Below the pieces are notes generated by a model that worked only from the letters and a program-made list of their open reading frames with translations, was not told the origin of the DNA and did not search any database. Source: Reticulitermes speratus (lineage: Eukaryota; Arthropoda; Insecta; Blattodea; Rhinotermitidae). From it: a stretch of DNA of 64,000 bases. This document shows, piece by piece, positions 55,751 to 64,000 of this stretch (positions within the stretch are counted from its first letter, which is position 1; every line of letters begins with the position of its first letter). Made by a program: the position numbers and the translations under genes. The stretch lies in the NCBI GenBank assembly GCA_021186555.1, contig JAJKFL010000011.1, positions 38,974,995-39,038,994 of the forward strand, in the 5' to 3' direction.

Positions 55751-56254
55751 CAGTTTTCTTGGTTTTCCTGTGTTCAAGGGAATGCTGAGATGGCTGCCAA
55801 ATTTCCAAGTTGTTACGCCACGCTTCACACGCAGTTCTCACGATTCAGAGTCATTGGTGTTAGGCCCCTAGCTGTGAAACCCACCAAATTATGCAGTTCG
55901 ACATCGTATCAAAGTTCCGCGGCCGTATTTATAGTCTCTACAGCTTACAATAGAACATTTATCTAGTATAAAGTTCATAACCTTCAGCGCAGCATAAATT
56001 GACAGTCCTCCGTGTACACTCAGGCTAACGACAATTGCCGAGACCTGGATAACTTCTTTCACGAAACTGACATACCGACCGAGCTGCCGACGTCTTGGTG
56101 TTCCCCCAGCTCTCTGTCTCGCCCCTCTTTCAACCACCTTCATGTATGTTTACATTTGATACATTTGTTCTGTTTATCGTAGCTCGCTATCTTTTGCATA
56201 TCTTTTTGTAAAACACTGCAAATAAACAGATTGACTGTATTGTAGGAGCTAGCT
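55437..56254. other. Spacer with 17-bp repeat and TA microsatellite
   Basis: At 55626-55692 CACTGTAGTACCACTGT is repeated about four times, and a TA dinucleotide tract lies at 55713-55746. No gene recognised in the rest. Confidence 0.7.
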
Positions 56255-57960
56255 GTAGTCTGTCTTACGGCGGTCCGTAGCCTCTTCATTCTGTAGTCTG
56301 TCTTACGACAGGTCCGTAGCCTCTTCATTCTGTAGTCTGTCTTACGACAGGTCCGTAGCCTCTTCATTCTGTAGTCTGTCTTACGACAGGTCCGTAGCCT
56401 CTTCATTCTGTAGTCTGTCTTACGACAGGTCCGTAGCCTCTTCATTCTGTAGTCTGTCTTACGACAGGTCCGTAGCCTCTTCATTCTGTAGTCTGTCTTA
56501 CGACAGGTCCGTAGCCTCTTCATTCTGTAGTCTGTCTTACGACAGGTCCGTAGCCTCTTTATTCTGTAGTCTGTCTTACGAAAGGTCCGTAGCCTCTTCA
56601 TTCTGTAGTCTGTCTTACGACAGGTCCGTAGCCTCTTCATTCTGTAGTCTGTCTTACGAAAGGTCCGTAGTCTCTTCATTCTGCAGTCTGTCTTACGACA
56701 GGTCCGTAGCCTCTTCATTCTGTAGTCCGTCTTACGACAGGTCCGTAGTCTCTTCATTCTGTAGTCTGTCTTACGACAGGTCCGTGGCCTCTTCATTCTG
56801 TAGTCTGTCTTACGACAGGTCCGTAGCCTCTTCATTCTGTAGTCTGTCTTACGACAGGTCCGTAGCCTCTTCATTCTGTAGTCTGTCTTACGAAAGGTCC
56901 GTAGTCTCTTCATTCTGCAGTCTGTCTTACGACAGGTCCGTAGCCTCTTCATTCTGTAGTCTGTCTTACGACAGGTCCGTAGCCTCTTCATTCTGTAGTC
57001 TGTCTTACGACAGGTCCGTAGCCTCTTCATTCTGTAGTCTGTCTTACGACAGGTCCGTAGCCTCTTCATTCTGTAGTCTGTCTTACGACAGGTCCGTAGC
57101 CTCTTCATTCTGTAGTCTGTCTTACGACAGGTCCGTAGCCTCTTCATTCTGTAGTCTGTCTTACGACAGGTCCGTAGCCTCTTCATTCTGTAGTCTGTCT
57201 TACGACAGGTCCGTAGCCTCTTCATTCTGTAGTCTGTCTTACGACAGGTCCGTAGCCTCTTCATTCTGTAGTCTGTCTTACGACAGGTCCGTAGCCTCTT
57301 TATTCTGTAGTCTGTCTTACGAAAGGTCCGTAGCCTCTTCATTCTGTAGTCTGTCTTACGACAGGTCCGTAGCCTCTTCATTCTGTAGTCTGTCTTACGA
57401 AAGGTCCGTAGTCTCTTCATTCTGCAGTCTGTCTTACGACAGGTCCGTAGCCTCTTCATTCTGTAGTCCGTCTTACGACAGGTCCGTAGTCTCTTCATTC
57501 TGTAGTCTGTCTTACGACAGGTCCGTGGCCTCTTCATTCTGTAGTCTGTCTTACGACAGGTCCGTAGCCTCTTCATTCTGTAGTCTGTCTTACGACAGGT
57601 CCGTAGCCTCTTCATTCTGTAGTCTGTCTTACGACAGGTCCGTAGCCTCTTCATTCTGTAGTCTGTCTTACGACAGGTCCGTAGCCTCTTCATTCTGTAG
57701 TCTGTCTTACGACAGGTCCGTAGCCTCTCCATTCTGTAGTCTGTCTTACGACAGGTCCGTAGCCTCTTCATTCTGTAGTCTGTCTTACGACAGGTCCGTA
57801 GCTTCTCCCATAGCGAGTTCTACACAGGGTGCGATCTAGTGCTTCCTCTTTCAATTTCCAGTATCTTCTCTCTTCCTTAAGGTCATCCAGTAACTGCTTA
57901 CGTCTTCTACCTCGTCTTCCCGTCATTTCTATCCTTTCTCCTAAACGCTTATTCGAAAAT
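56255..57960 (-). mobile_element. LINE family L-B 3' end with 39-bp array, about 40 units
   Basis: Minus strand 57960-57800 encodes RLGERIEMTGRRGRRRKQLL, DDLKEERRYWKLKEEALDR and RTRYGRSYGPVVRQTTE then stop. The final 39 bases are then repeated about 40 times to 56255. A 741-bp block (19 units, marked by TTTATTCTGTAGTC ending at 56560 and 57301) is present twice with the same series of variants. Long open frames in both directions across the array (over 500 codons on the minus strand) come from the 39-bp period and are not proteins. Confidence 0.94.
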
Positions 57961-58156
57961 AGAGTAGTAATTCAGTACAGTCTCTGTAAAGCGACATGTG
58001 GATCACCCTGTATAATCATATATAAAATTTACGTCTTTATGAAAATTTTAGGCTGCGACAGTTTCAATAGTGGCTTCTGTTAAGCTGGATTTGCACCAAA
58101 TACAACAGCTTGGAGGCAAAGTAGGGAAATTGGTGATCCTGTCTGAACACATTTAA

Positions 58157-58298
58157 GTTTATACAAATCTTATTCAGACAAATGTACACTGTTTTGTGTA
58201 ATTCAACACAACTGCTCAACATGTTGGGAAGTCTTTAATAAAGAGTTGTGTTGAACAACATAAAACAGTGTACATTTGTCTCAATAAGATTTTTATAA
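58157..58298. mobile_element. Short palindromic MITE, 142 bp
   Basis: TTATACAAATCTTATTCAGA and AATGTACACTGTTTT at the left are mirrored by AAAACAGTGTACATT and TCTCAATAAGATTTTTATAA at the right, with inner AATTCAACACAACT against AGTTGTGTTGAAC. It has the ACATGTTGGGAAG centre and no coding content. Confidence 0.85.
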
Positions 58299-58394
58299 TC
58301 AAAAGTGTACGGTACAAGTAACGTTAAGTTTAAATTAAGTTTATTACACGCTGTCAGCAACTTAGAAGTTAAAACAGCGTAATAATGTAACAGG

Positions 58395-58645
58395 TAGATC
58401 CCAGTGGCCGCGCGGTCTATGGCGTGGGTCTGCGGTCGCTCTGTTGTCGTGTTAGTGTGTTCGAATCACGTCAGGGTCATGTATGTCTGTCTCTTATCAG
58501 TTTTGTATGTTGTCAGGTAGAGGTTTCTGTGACGGGCTGATCACTCGTCCAGAGGAGTCCTACCGAGTGTGGTGTGAGTCTTAAATGTGATCGACGAACC
58601 TCACAGAGGACGTCTCAACCCACTAGAACTGTCGAGCCATGAAAA
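58395..58645 (+). mobile_element. tRNA-derived SINE, family S4
   Basis: Head CCCAGTGGCCGCGCGGTCTA with a decayed B box (TGTTCGAATCACG), then GTATGTCTGTCTCTTATCAG, GGGCTGATCACTCGTCCAG and AGTCCTACCGAGTGTGGTGT, ending CTGTCGAGCCATG. Sister of 19682-19935. Confidence 0.85.
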
Positions 58646-59814
58646 TAAATGAAGTAACACCGTAAATAACGAACTTAAATCGGAAATTAATTGCCAAATA
58701 AGCTAAATCGAGCCGGATGTTTTGAGGACTGGTAGTATTACAACTCATTATTATGCATGTCACACCGACTGCCCTATATAAGAAATGTTTTCATCTGAAG
58801 CAACCGTTGATTGTTCATGTAAGAAACAGCACATAATGTAGCTGAACCACCTTACCGGCTTCCTACTGTATCTTGTTAATAATACCGATGGCTCACATTG
58901 AAATAAACGTAACACATGCCTTCGCTTAGCAGCAACTTTAGTGACTTTAAACTTCGAATATTGCATTTACTTAGTAATAGAGATATTTGTGATAGTCTCG
59001 TCTCGGGCTTACTTTAAACTTGGTGTGAAGTAATGTTCTGCTTACGGAACGTTAAGTTATTAAGTTCGGTTTATAATATAAACAGCTTAGGTTGACCGCA
59101 AAGTAACAGTTATGAGTTGTTAAGATTACAAATGACATTGAAACTTATTAAATTAATACCAACGTTAGAAACGTAATAGGTTTTGTATGATTAGTTGTTT
59201 AAACTGTTTTTATTTTTTTGTGCTGTATCGTGCTGTGAAATTGGAATAATTGCTGTACAGTAAGTTATACGAAGGTTTTATTTATTTCTCCTAAATAATA
59301 TCAGTATAAATTGGTTATTTTCATGCCTTTGAACGTTGTGCAAATCAGCGTATCAAATACATAGAGAAAGAAACGTTTACGTTACATTACATTACATTAC
59401 ATTAGGTGCTCTGTGCACCAACACTTGTTCCTACGTAATACGTCGCACGTACGTTAGTTGACGTCGTGTTTCTGAAGCAACGTTCCTTATGGCATAGACG
59501 AAGGAACGTAATTTTGCGACATGGCTGCAGGAATTACGTAGTGGGTTGAGGTAACTTGCGGTACACGACCCGGGGGTGGGGTGGAGGGGGAATGTATGTC
59601 TTTACTTCGCAGACATATCCTCTAAACCTTTGTATAACTCAGCATATGCAAGGTAAGGCGTCTGAATTGCTTTCGTAGCTGAAGTTGCCTACTGCTTCGC
59701 GTTGAACCTCTTGGTTCAGGGGCTAAGACGAGCTCTAGACATCGAAATGGAAAATATTTCGCTTCCTCGCCATGTTGTCCTTGTATTGTAGACAAATATT
59801 ACATTAATAACACT
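58646..59814. other. Unannotated spacer
   Basis: AT-rich, with a CATTA microsatellite at 59382-59404 (TTACATTACATTACA) and a G-rich stretch at 59572-59592. No gene recognised. Confidence 0.5.
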
Positions 59815-60110
59815 TGAATTGCGCCGTGCCATGGCTCAGGCGGTTATTCGCCGGCTCTTACCGCGTAGGCCCGGGTTCGATCCCAGGTCAGTCCTTGTGG
59901 GATTTGTGTGTGGACAAAGTGGCACTGGGACAGGTTTTTCTCCCAGTACCTCGGTTTTCCCTTGTCAGTTTCGTTCCACCGGTGCTGCATTACACGGAAA
60001 AAACGAAAAAAACTGCTCATCTTCATCACAGGGTTGCACAATAAGCCTTAAGGCTGCGGTGCGTCCGTAGCATCTGCTGCGGGGACCCTTCATGACAAAA
60101 AAACACTTTA
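59815..60110 (+). mobile_element. tRNA-derived SINE, family S3, full-length type
   Basis: A box CATGGCTCAGGCGGTTATTC, B box GGGTTCGATCCCAGG, a body with GTGGACAAAGTGGCACTGG and CCCAGTACCTCGGTTTTCCC, and a 3' end GCTGCGGGGACCC with an A-rich tail (CAAAAAAACAC). It is the reference copy for the remnant at 52470 and for the progenitor of the 91-bp array. Confidence 0.9.
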
Positions 60111-60339
60111 ATAATTAAGATGTCCATCAAGTGAAACTGTAGTTGCTACAAACAGAAGGTTTAACTCCACTAATACTAAAGCACAGCACTAGACACGATC
60201 GTGAGCCAGTTCTATCCACCTCCCACCTTCAGAATCTCTCTCCAAGATCCATCTTACTGTCAGTCATAGTTTGTGTGTTCAGTTGGCAAGTTATTGCTTG
60301 CCTGGCTTTTCCTGTAACAGAAATCTGCGTGCTGTTATA

Positions 60340-60589
60340 CAGTAGTCCCTCCGTATCCGCGGGTGATACGTCACAAGACCTACGCGGATGCCCGAAACCG
60401 CGGATAGTAGCGAAACCTATACAAGTAAACTGTAGATCGACTAAATTCGACGCTGGTAAATTAAAACGTAAATACTTAAATCGACCACGGTCGACTTTGG
60501 CAGTGAATGTGTTAATATTTTCGGTCCGCAGTAAACCGCGGATAACTGAAACCGCGGATACCGAATCCGTGGATACTGGGGTTCTACTG
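60340..60589. mobile_element. pogo/Tigger-like MITE, 250 bp
   Basis: Left CAGTAGTCCCTCCGTATCCG and right, inverted, CAGTAGAACCCCAGTATCCA; TA at 60338-60339 and 60590-60591. Ends of this type (CAGT...CCCTCCGTATCCGCGG) are known from pogo-like Tc1/mariner elements such as Tigger. Inner CCGCGGATA motifs occur on both sides. There is no transposase. Confidence 0.88.
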
Positions 60590-60591
60590 TA

Positions 60592-61164
60592 TGTCCAGCC
60601 TATCATAATTTTCTTGATACTGCTGCCCATACAGCAGTAGTTTATTAGTGTGTGTTCCCAGTTGGACTTTTATAATGCTGCAATTGTTACCTGCTGGTAT
60701 TTATCGCAATTAACAATACTGCAAGTTCGAAGTCCGCGAAGGCAGGAATTTAAAATATCGAGCTAACCTTCTTTGTGGCGCGGTTACAAATGTGGAGGTG
60801 TTTATCGGGATTTTGTTGCGAGAAAAGTTTTTGTAGCGGCTTCTAACTTCTGCAACTTGAGAGGCACACGTGCTGTGCGTGTAGCCTAAGCAAGGCTGAA
60901 CACGATTAATCCAACAGAACCCTCAAAGTTTGGTTAGGGGTGGAAATTGTTGTTGGAATAAGGGAGGAACCTAAATAAAGTTGACGTGATGAGGGAAATA
61001 TTTGGGCGTAGGGCGATGAGGTATTGAGTGAACAAATGGGAATGTTATACAGGGTGGCGCAAAGTTTACCTGACGCGGCCTTTATTGGCCAAACGTGATC
61101 ACATGTCCCCTTAAATGTAAACATTGAGTTCAAATGGCCTTAGCTGAAATCTGTACAACGGGGG
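60592..61164. other. Unannotated spacer
   Basis: No gene. ACAGGGTGGCGCAAAGTTTA at about 61050 resembles the end of a mariner-like element but no second end is seen. Confidence 0.5.
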
Positions 61165-61675
61165 GCTTTGTTACTTTTCACATATGACCTGGTGTCGTTA
61201 AGATTACAGAAATCTTGCTTTGTTACTTTTACATATGACCTGGTGTCGTTAAGATTACAGAAATCTTGCTTTGTTACTTTTACATATGACCTGGTGTCGT
61301 TAAGATTACAGAAATCTTGCTTTGTTACTTTTACATATGACCTGGTGTCGTTAAGATTACAGAAATCTTGCTTTGTTACTTTTACATATGACCTGGTGTC
61401 GTTAAGATTACAGAAATCTTGCTTTGTTACTTTTACATATGACCTGGTGTCGTTAAGATTACAGAAATCTTGCTTTGTTACTTTTACATATGACCTGGTG
61501 TCGTTAAGATTACAGAAATCTTGCTTTGTTACTTTTACATATGACCTGGTGTCGTTAAGATTACAGAAATCTTGCTTTGTTACTTTTACATATGACCTGG
61601 TGTCGTTAAGATTACAGAAATCTTGCTTTGTTACTTTTACATATGACCTGGTGTCGTTAAGATTACAGAAATCTT
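61165..61675 (+). repeat. 51-bp minisatellite, 10 units
   Basis: TTGCTTTGTTACTTTTACAT, ATGACCTGGTGTCGTTAAG and ATTACAGAAATC repeat with essentially no variation. The 51-bp period keeps a frame open on each strand. It is followed by CGGGTTCGAATCTTGAG at about 61706, a B-box-like sequence, so the array may have grown next to or within a tRNA-derived element. Confidence 0.96.
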
Positions 61676-62324
61676 GTTTTTCATGTGTCCCGTATATGGG
61701 AGGATACGGGTTCGAATCTTGAGCCTCACACTGACATCCTGAGTGACGTGTTTCTTGGTTATTCTGAGTGCGTTTAGCAAAACTTTGGCATGGTACCGTG
61801 AACAAGGCTGTAACCTGCGACATACTTCTCAAATATTTATTACTCTGTGCAGTATGGCTTACCGAAACGTCGTTAAATAAGCTACAAGTAAAAAAAACCT
61901 TTTCCACTGAAGGCGAGACAGTGAGGTGACAAAAAGAGCAGCGCTGAGAGTGCTTTGTTTTCAGTCCTGCTGAGGTTTGCTGTTGTATCACTGCGCTCAT
62001 CGAGCGAAATACGAATTACGTGGCTTCTGAGCTGCGAATAAAATAGTGCCAGGATTTTAATAAAATTATTTGAAAAGTGCGAAACCCATTTTAATTAAAA
62101 ATTCCCCAACATTTTCCTTCCCCTTCGTGAAATTCCTGTGGGAACGGCCAAGTCGTAATTAATTTATTGCCTTAGCTGTCGGAGGCACTCTTTCTGCGCC
62201 CGGATTATGACTTAAGTCGTGCGACTACAAACTGCCTTGACTGAAATGTGTCTTACTTTTCCTGAGGTACAGGCCTGTTATGACCGGATAAAAGTACACT
62301 GTGAGAAGTCTTATGTACAGGTCT
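61676..62324. other. Spacer with B-box-like site
   Basis: GATACGGGTTCGAATCTTGA (61702-61721) is a good B box but no A box precedes it in unique sequence. A lone GAAACGTCG near 61864 recalls MITE arms. No gene recognised. Confidence 0.4.
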
Positions 62325-62600
62325 TTGGTGGTGAAACCTAAAGAAAACATCTCTTGGAAGACCTCGGCATAGATGGGAGCATAATATTGAAATTATATCT
62401 TAATAACATAGAATGAGAAGACTTGATTGGATTCATCTGTCTGAAGATAGGGACAGGTGGCGGGCTCTTGTTAACACGGTAATGAAATTTCGGGCTCCAT
62501 AAAATGCAGGGAATTTCTTGACCAGCTGAGGAACTGTTAGCTTCTCAAGAAGGACTAGCTCCATGGATGGAATTAATTAGTTAGTTAATTAGTGACAGTC
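62325..62600 (+). mobile_element. Decayed LINE family L-A 3' end
   Basis: GATAGGGACAGGTGGCGGGC, GTAATGAAATTTCGGG, GCAGGGAATTTCTTGACCAG and GTTAGCTTCTCAAGAAGGAC match the L-A end in order, followed by TTAGTTAGTTAATTAG. The coding part is strongly altered. Confidence 0.82.
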
Positions 62601-62689
62601 CTCTTCAGTAAATATTGCTACGGTGAATACATCAGACACGATGAGATAACAAAATTATATAGCATCCGTGGGAAAATTGAGAAATGCTG

Positions 62690-62900
62690 AGAAAAATTTG
62701 GTTTGGAAACCCGAATCGAAAAGGCCATTCGGGCTACGTAGCTGTGATGGGTGTAATATTGAAATTGGTGAGTTTGTGAATTGGATTTTTCGGGCTGCGG
62801 ATAGGGACCAATGGCGAGATCTTGTAAATATGGCAACGGATCTTCGGGTTCCATAAAGGCACGAAATTTCTTGATTCGCTGATAGTATATTTGCTGTTGA
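62690..62900 (+). mobile_element. Ancient LINE family L-A related 3' end
   Basis: An open stretch ends with AADRDQWRDLVNMATDLRVP and TAA at 62854-62856, the same C-terminal motif as L-A ([10 protein letters not shown]...NLRVP), followed by CACGAAATTTCTTGATTCGC of the 3' UTR. It is more diverged than the other copies and lacks the TTAG tail, so it is probably an older subfamily. Confidence 0.75.
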
Positions 62901-63064
62901 AGGATCCTCTCTGTGTTAAGTTTGTTGTCTTCTGTCATAGAAGGGACGAAGACCTAAATAAATCTTTTCTTTCTGACACTCCAGCTTAACTTTTCGTATC
63001 TCTGTAATTGGTTAGGCGTCGATCAGTTAACAGTGAACCCGCACTGATGTCAATCGACGTTTGG

Positions 63065-63785
63065 CAGGTATTTGTGGCGTTTCGGAGCAGTATACTGGCT
63101 CCATCCTCATGGTGAAATCCTGCATAAGAAAGAGTTATGTTCCTCAGGTATTTGTGGCGTTTCGGAGGAATATACTGGATCCATCCTCATGGTGAAATCC
63201 TGCGTAAGAAAGCGTTATGTTCCTCAAGTATTTGTGGCTTTTCGGAGGAATATACTGGCTCCATCCTCATGGTGAAATCCTGTATAAGAAAGGTTATGTT
63301 CCTCAGGTATTTGTGGCGTTTCGGAGGAATATACTGGCTCCATCCTCATGGTGAAATCCTGCATAAGAAAGAGTTATGTTCCTCAGGTATCTGTGGCGTT
63401 TCGGAGGAATATACTGGCTCCATCCTCATGGTGAAATCCTGCATAAGAAAGAGTTATGTTCCTCAGGTATTTGTGGCGTTTCGGAGGAATACACTGGCTC
63501 CATCCTCATGGTGAAATCCTGTATAAGAAAGAGTTATGTTCCTCAGGTATTTGTGGCGTTTCGGAGGAATATACTGGCTCCATCCTCATGGTGAAATCCT
63601 GTATAAGAAAGAGTTATGTTCCTCAGGTATTTGTGGCGTTTCGGAGCAGTATACTGGCTCCATCCTCATGGTGAAATCCTGTATAAGAAAGAGTTATGTT
63701 CCTCAGGTATTTGTGGCGTTTCAGAGCAGTATACTGGCTCCATCCTCATGGTGAAATCCTGCATAAGAAGGAGTTAAGTTCCTCA
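63065..63785 (+). repeat. 80-bp minisatellite, 9 units
   Basis: Units contain GGTATTTGTGGCGTTTCGGA, ATACTGGCTCCATCCTCATG and GTGAAATCCTGCATAAGAAAG. GAGGAATA and GAGCAGTA variants alternate between parts of the array. One unit (about 63290) lacks two bases. The GCGTTTCGGA ... CATCCTCATGG order recalls the signature of the palindromic MITEs, so a MITE arm may be the source. Confidence 0.94.
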
Positions 63786-64000
63786 AGATCTTTGTACCTA
63801 CCCGTTTCAGAGCACGGTGGCGTAACCAAACAAGAACTGTTTTTTGTCTCCGTAACGACTACACGTGGGAATCATAACGTCTCTGTTAAACACTGTAGGT
63901 GCGGTTAACTGCTGTGTTTGTATACCGGGTGTGTGGATAGTGCCACTTGTCTTTCTCCTTTTATACAAATTGTTATTCTGTTGTGTCTCCTTCAGGGATG
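63786..64000. other. Unannotated window end
   Basis: About 200 bp without recognised features. Confidence 0.5.

Noticed and set aside
56140-57839. Open frames of 543 (minus) and 351 (plus) codons with 13-residue repeats
   Set aside because: They follow from the 39-bp period of the LINE-derived array, read in frames other than the LINE's own, and both strands are open at once. No signal, domain or non-repeat start supports a protein.
61140-62000. 286-codon minus-strand frame with 17-residue repeats
   Set aside because: Produced by the 51-bp minisatellite; the non-repeat part has no recognisable domain.
1-64000. LTR retrotransposon, endogenous virus or Polinton
   Set aside because: I saw no paired long terminal repeats with a primer-binding site, and no gag, integrase, capsid or envelope-like coding stretch. 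The direct repeats in the window are minisatellites or segmental duplications.

Overview
The window looks like intergenic to gene-poor DNA from a repeat-rich arthropod nuclear genome, most likely an insect. I infer this from AT-leaning, intron-age sequence packed with tRNA-derived SINEs, 3' ends of LINEs, mariner, hAT and pogo-type DNA elements, palindromic MITEs and many minisatellites. Cockroach or termite is my best guess, but nothing in the sequence proves the order. There are no bacterial operons, CRISPR arrays or rRNA, and I see no convincing retroviral or LTR element.

The only clear host protein-coding locus is a leucine-rich-repeat (LRR) receptor gene at 4347-8288. It is a single open exon encoding signal peptide, LRRNT, about 40 LRRs, LRRCT, a transmembrane helix and a cytoplasmic tail built of 15-residue repeats, each with a YA(D/E)V-type tyrosine motif. 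The tail-coding minisatellite runs on past the present stop, in the same frame, to an apparent older C-terminus at 8870. A second copy (about 12310-14440) is a pseudogene: both candidate start codons are lost, an internally deleted mariner sits in it, it has an in-frame stop, and its 3' half is missing. About 370 bp of upstream sequence is shared by the two copies, so this is a tandem LRR paralogue cluster.

Layout: 1-2815 holds two blocks that recur in the same orientation at 20343-20965 and 23928-27381. The LRR cluster fills 3966-14905 and is followed by a 4.5-kb satellite of about 142 bp whose unit begins with LRR-gene upstream sequence. From 19.4 to 28 kb lie the duplicated blocks, a mariner relic with a nested MITE and a 33-bp minisatellite. 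From 28 to 41 kb are three arrays of one 114-bp satellite (two forward, one inverted) among palindromic MITEs. From 41 to 64 kb are SINEs, at least eight fragments of one LINE family with TTAG-type tails, three fragments of a second LINE family whose last 39 coding bases are tandemly amplified, a 91-bp minisatellite grown from inside a SINE, and further arrays (28, 51 and 80 bp).

By rough addition tandem arrays make up about a quarter of the window. The recurring theme is conversion of short pieces of genes, SINEs and LINEs into tandem arrays, which reaches into the coding sequence of the LRR receptor. All calls are from reading the sequence; no database search was possible.
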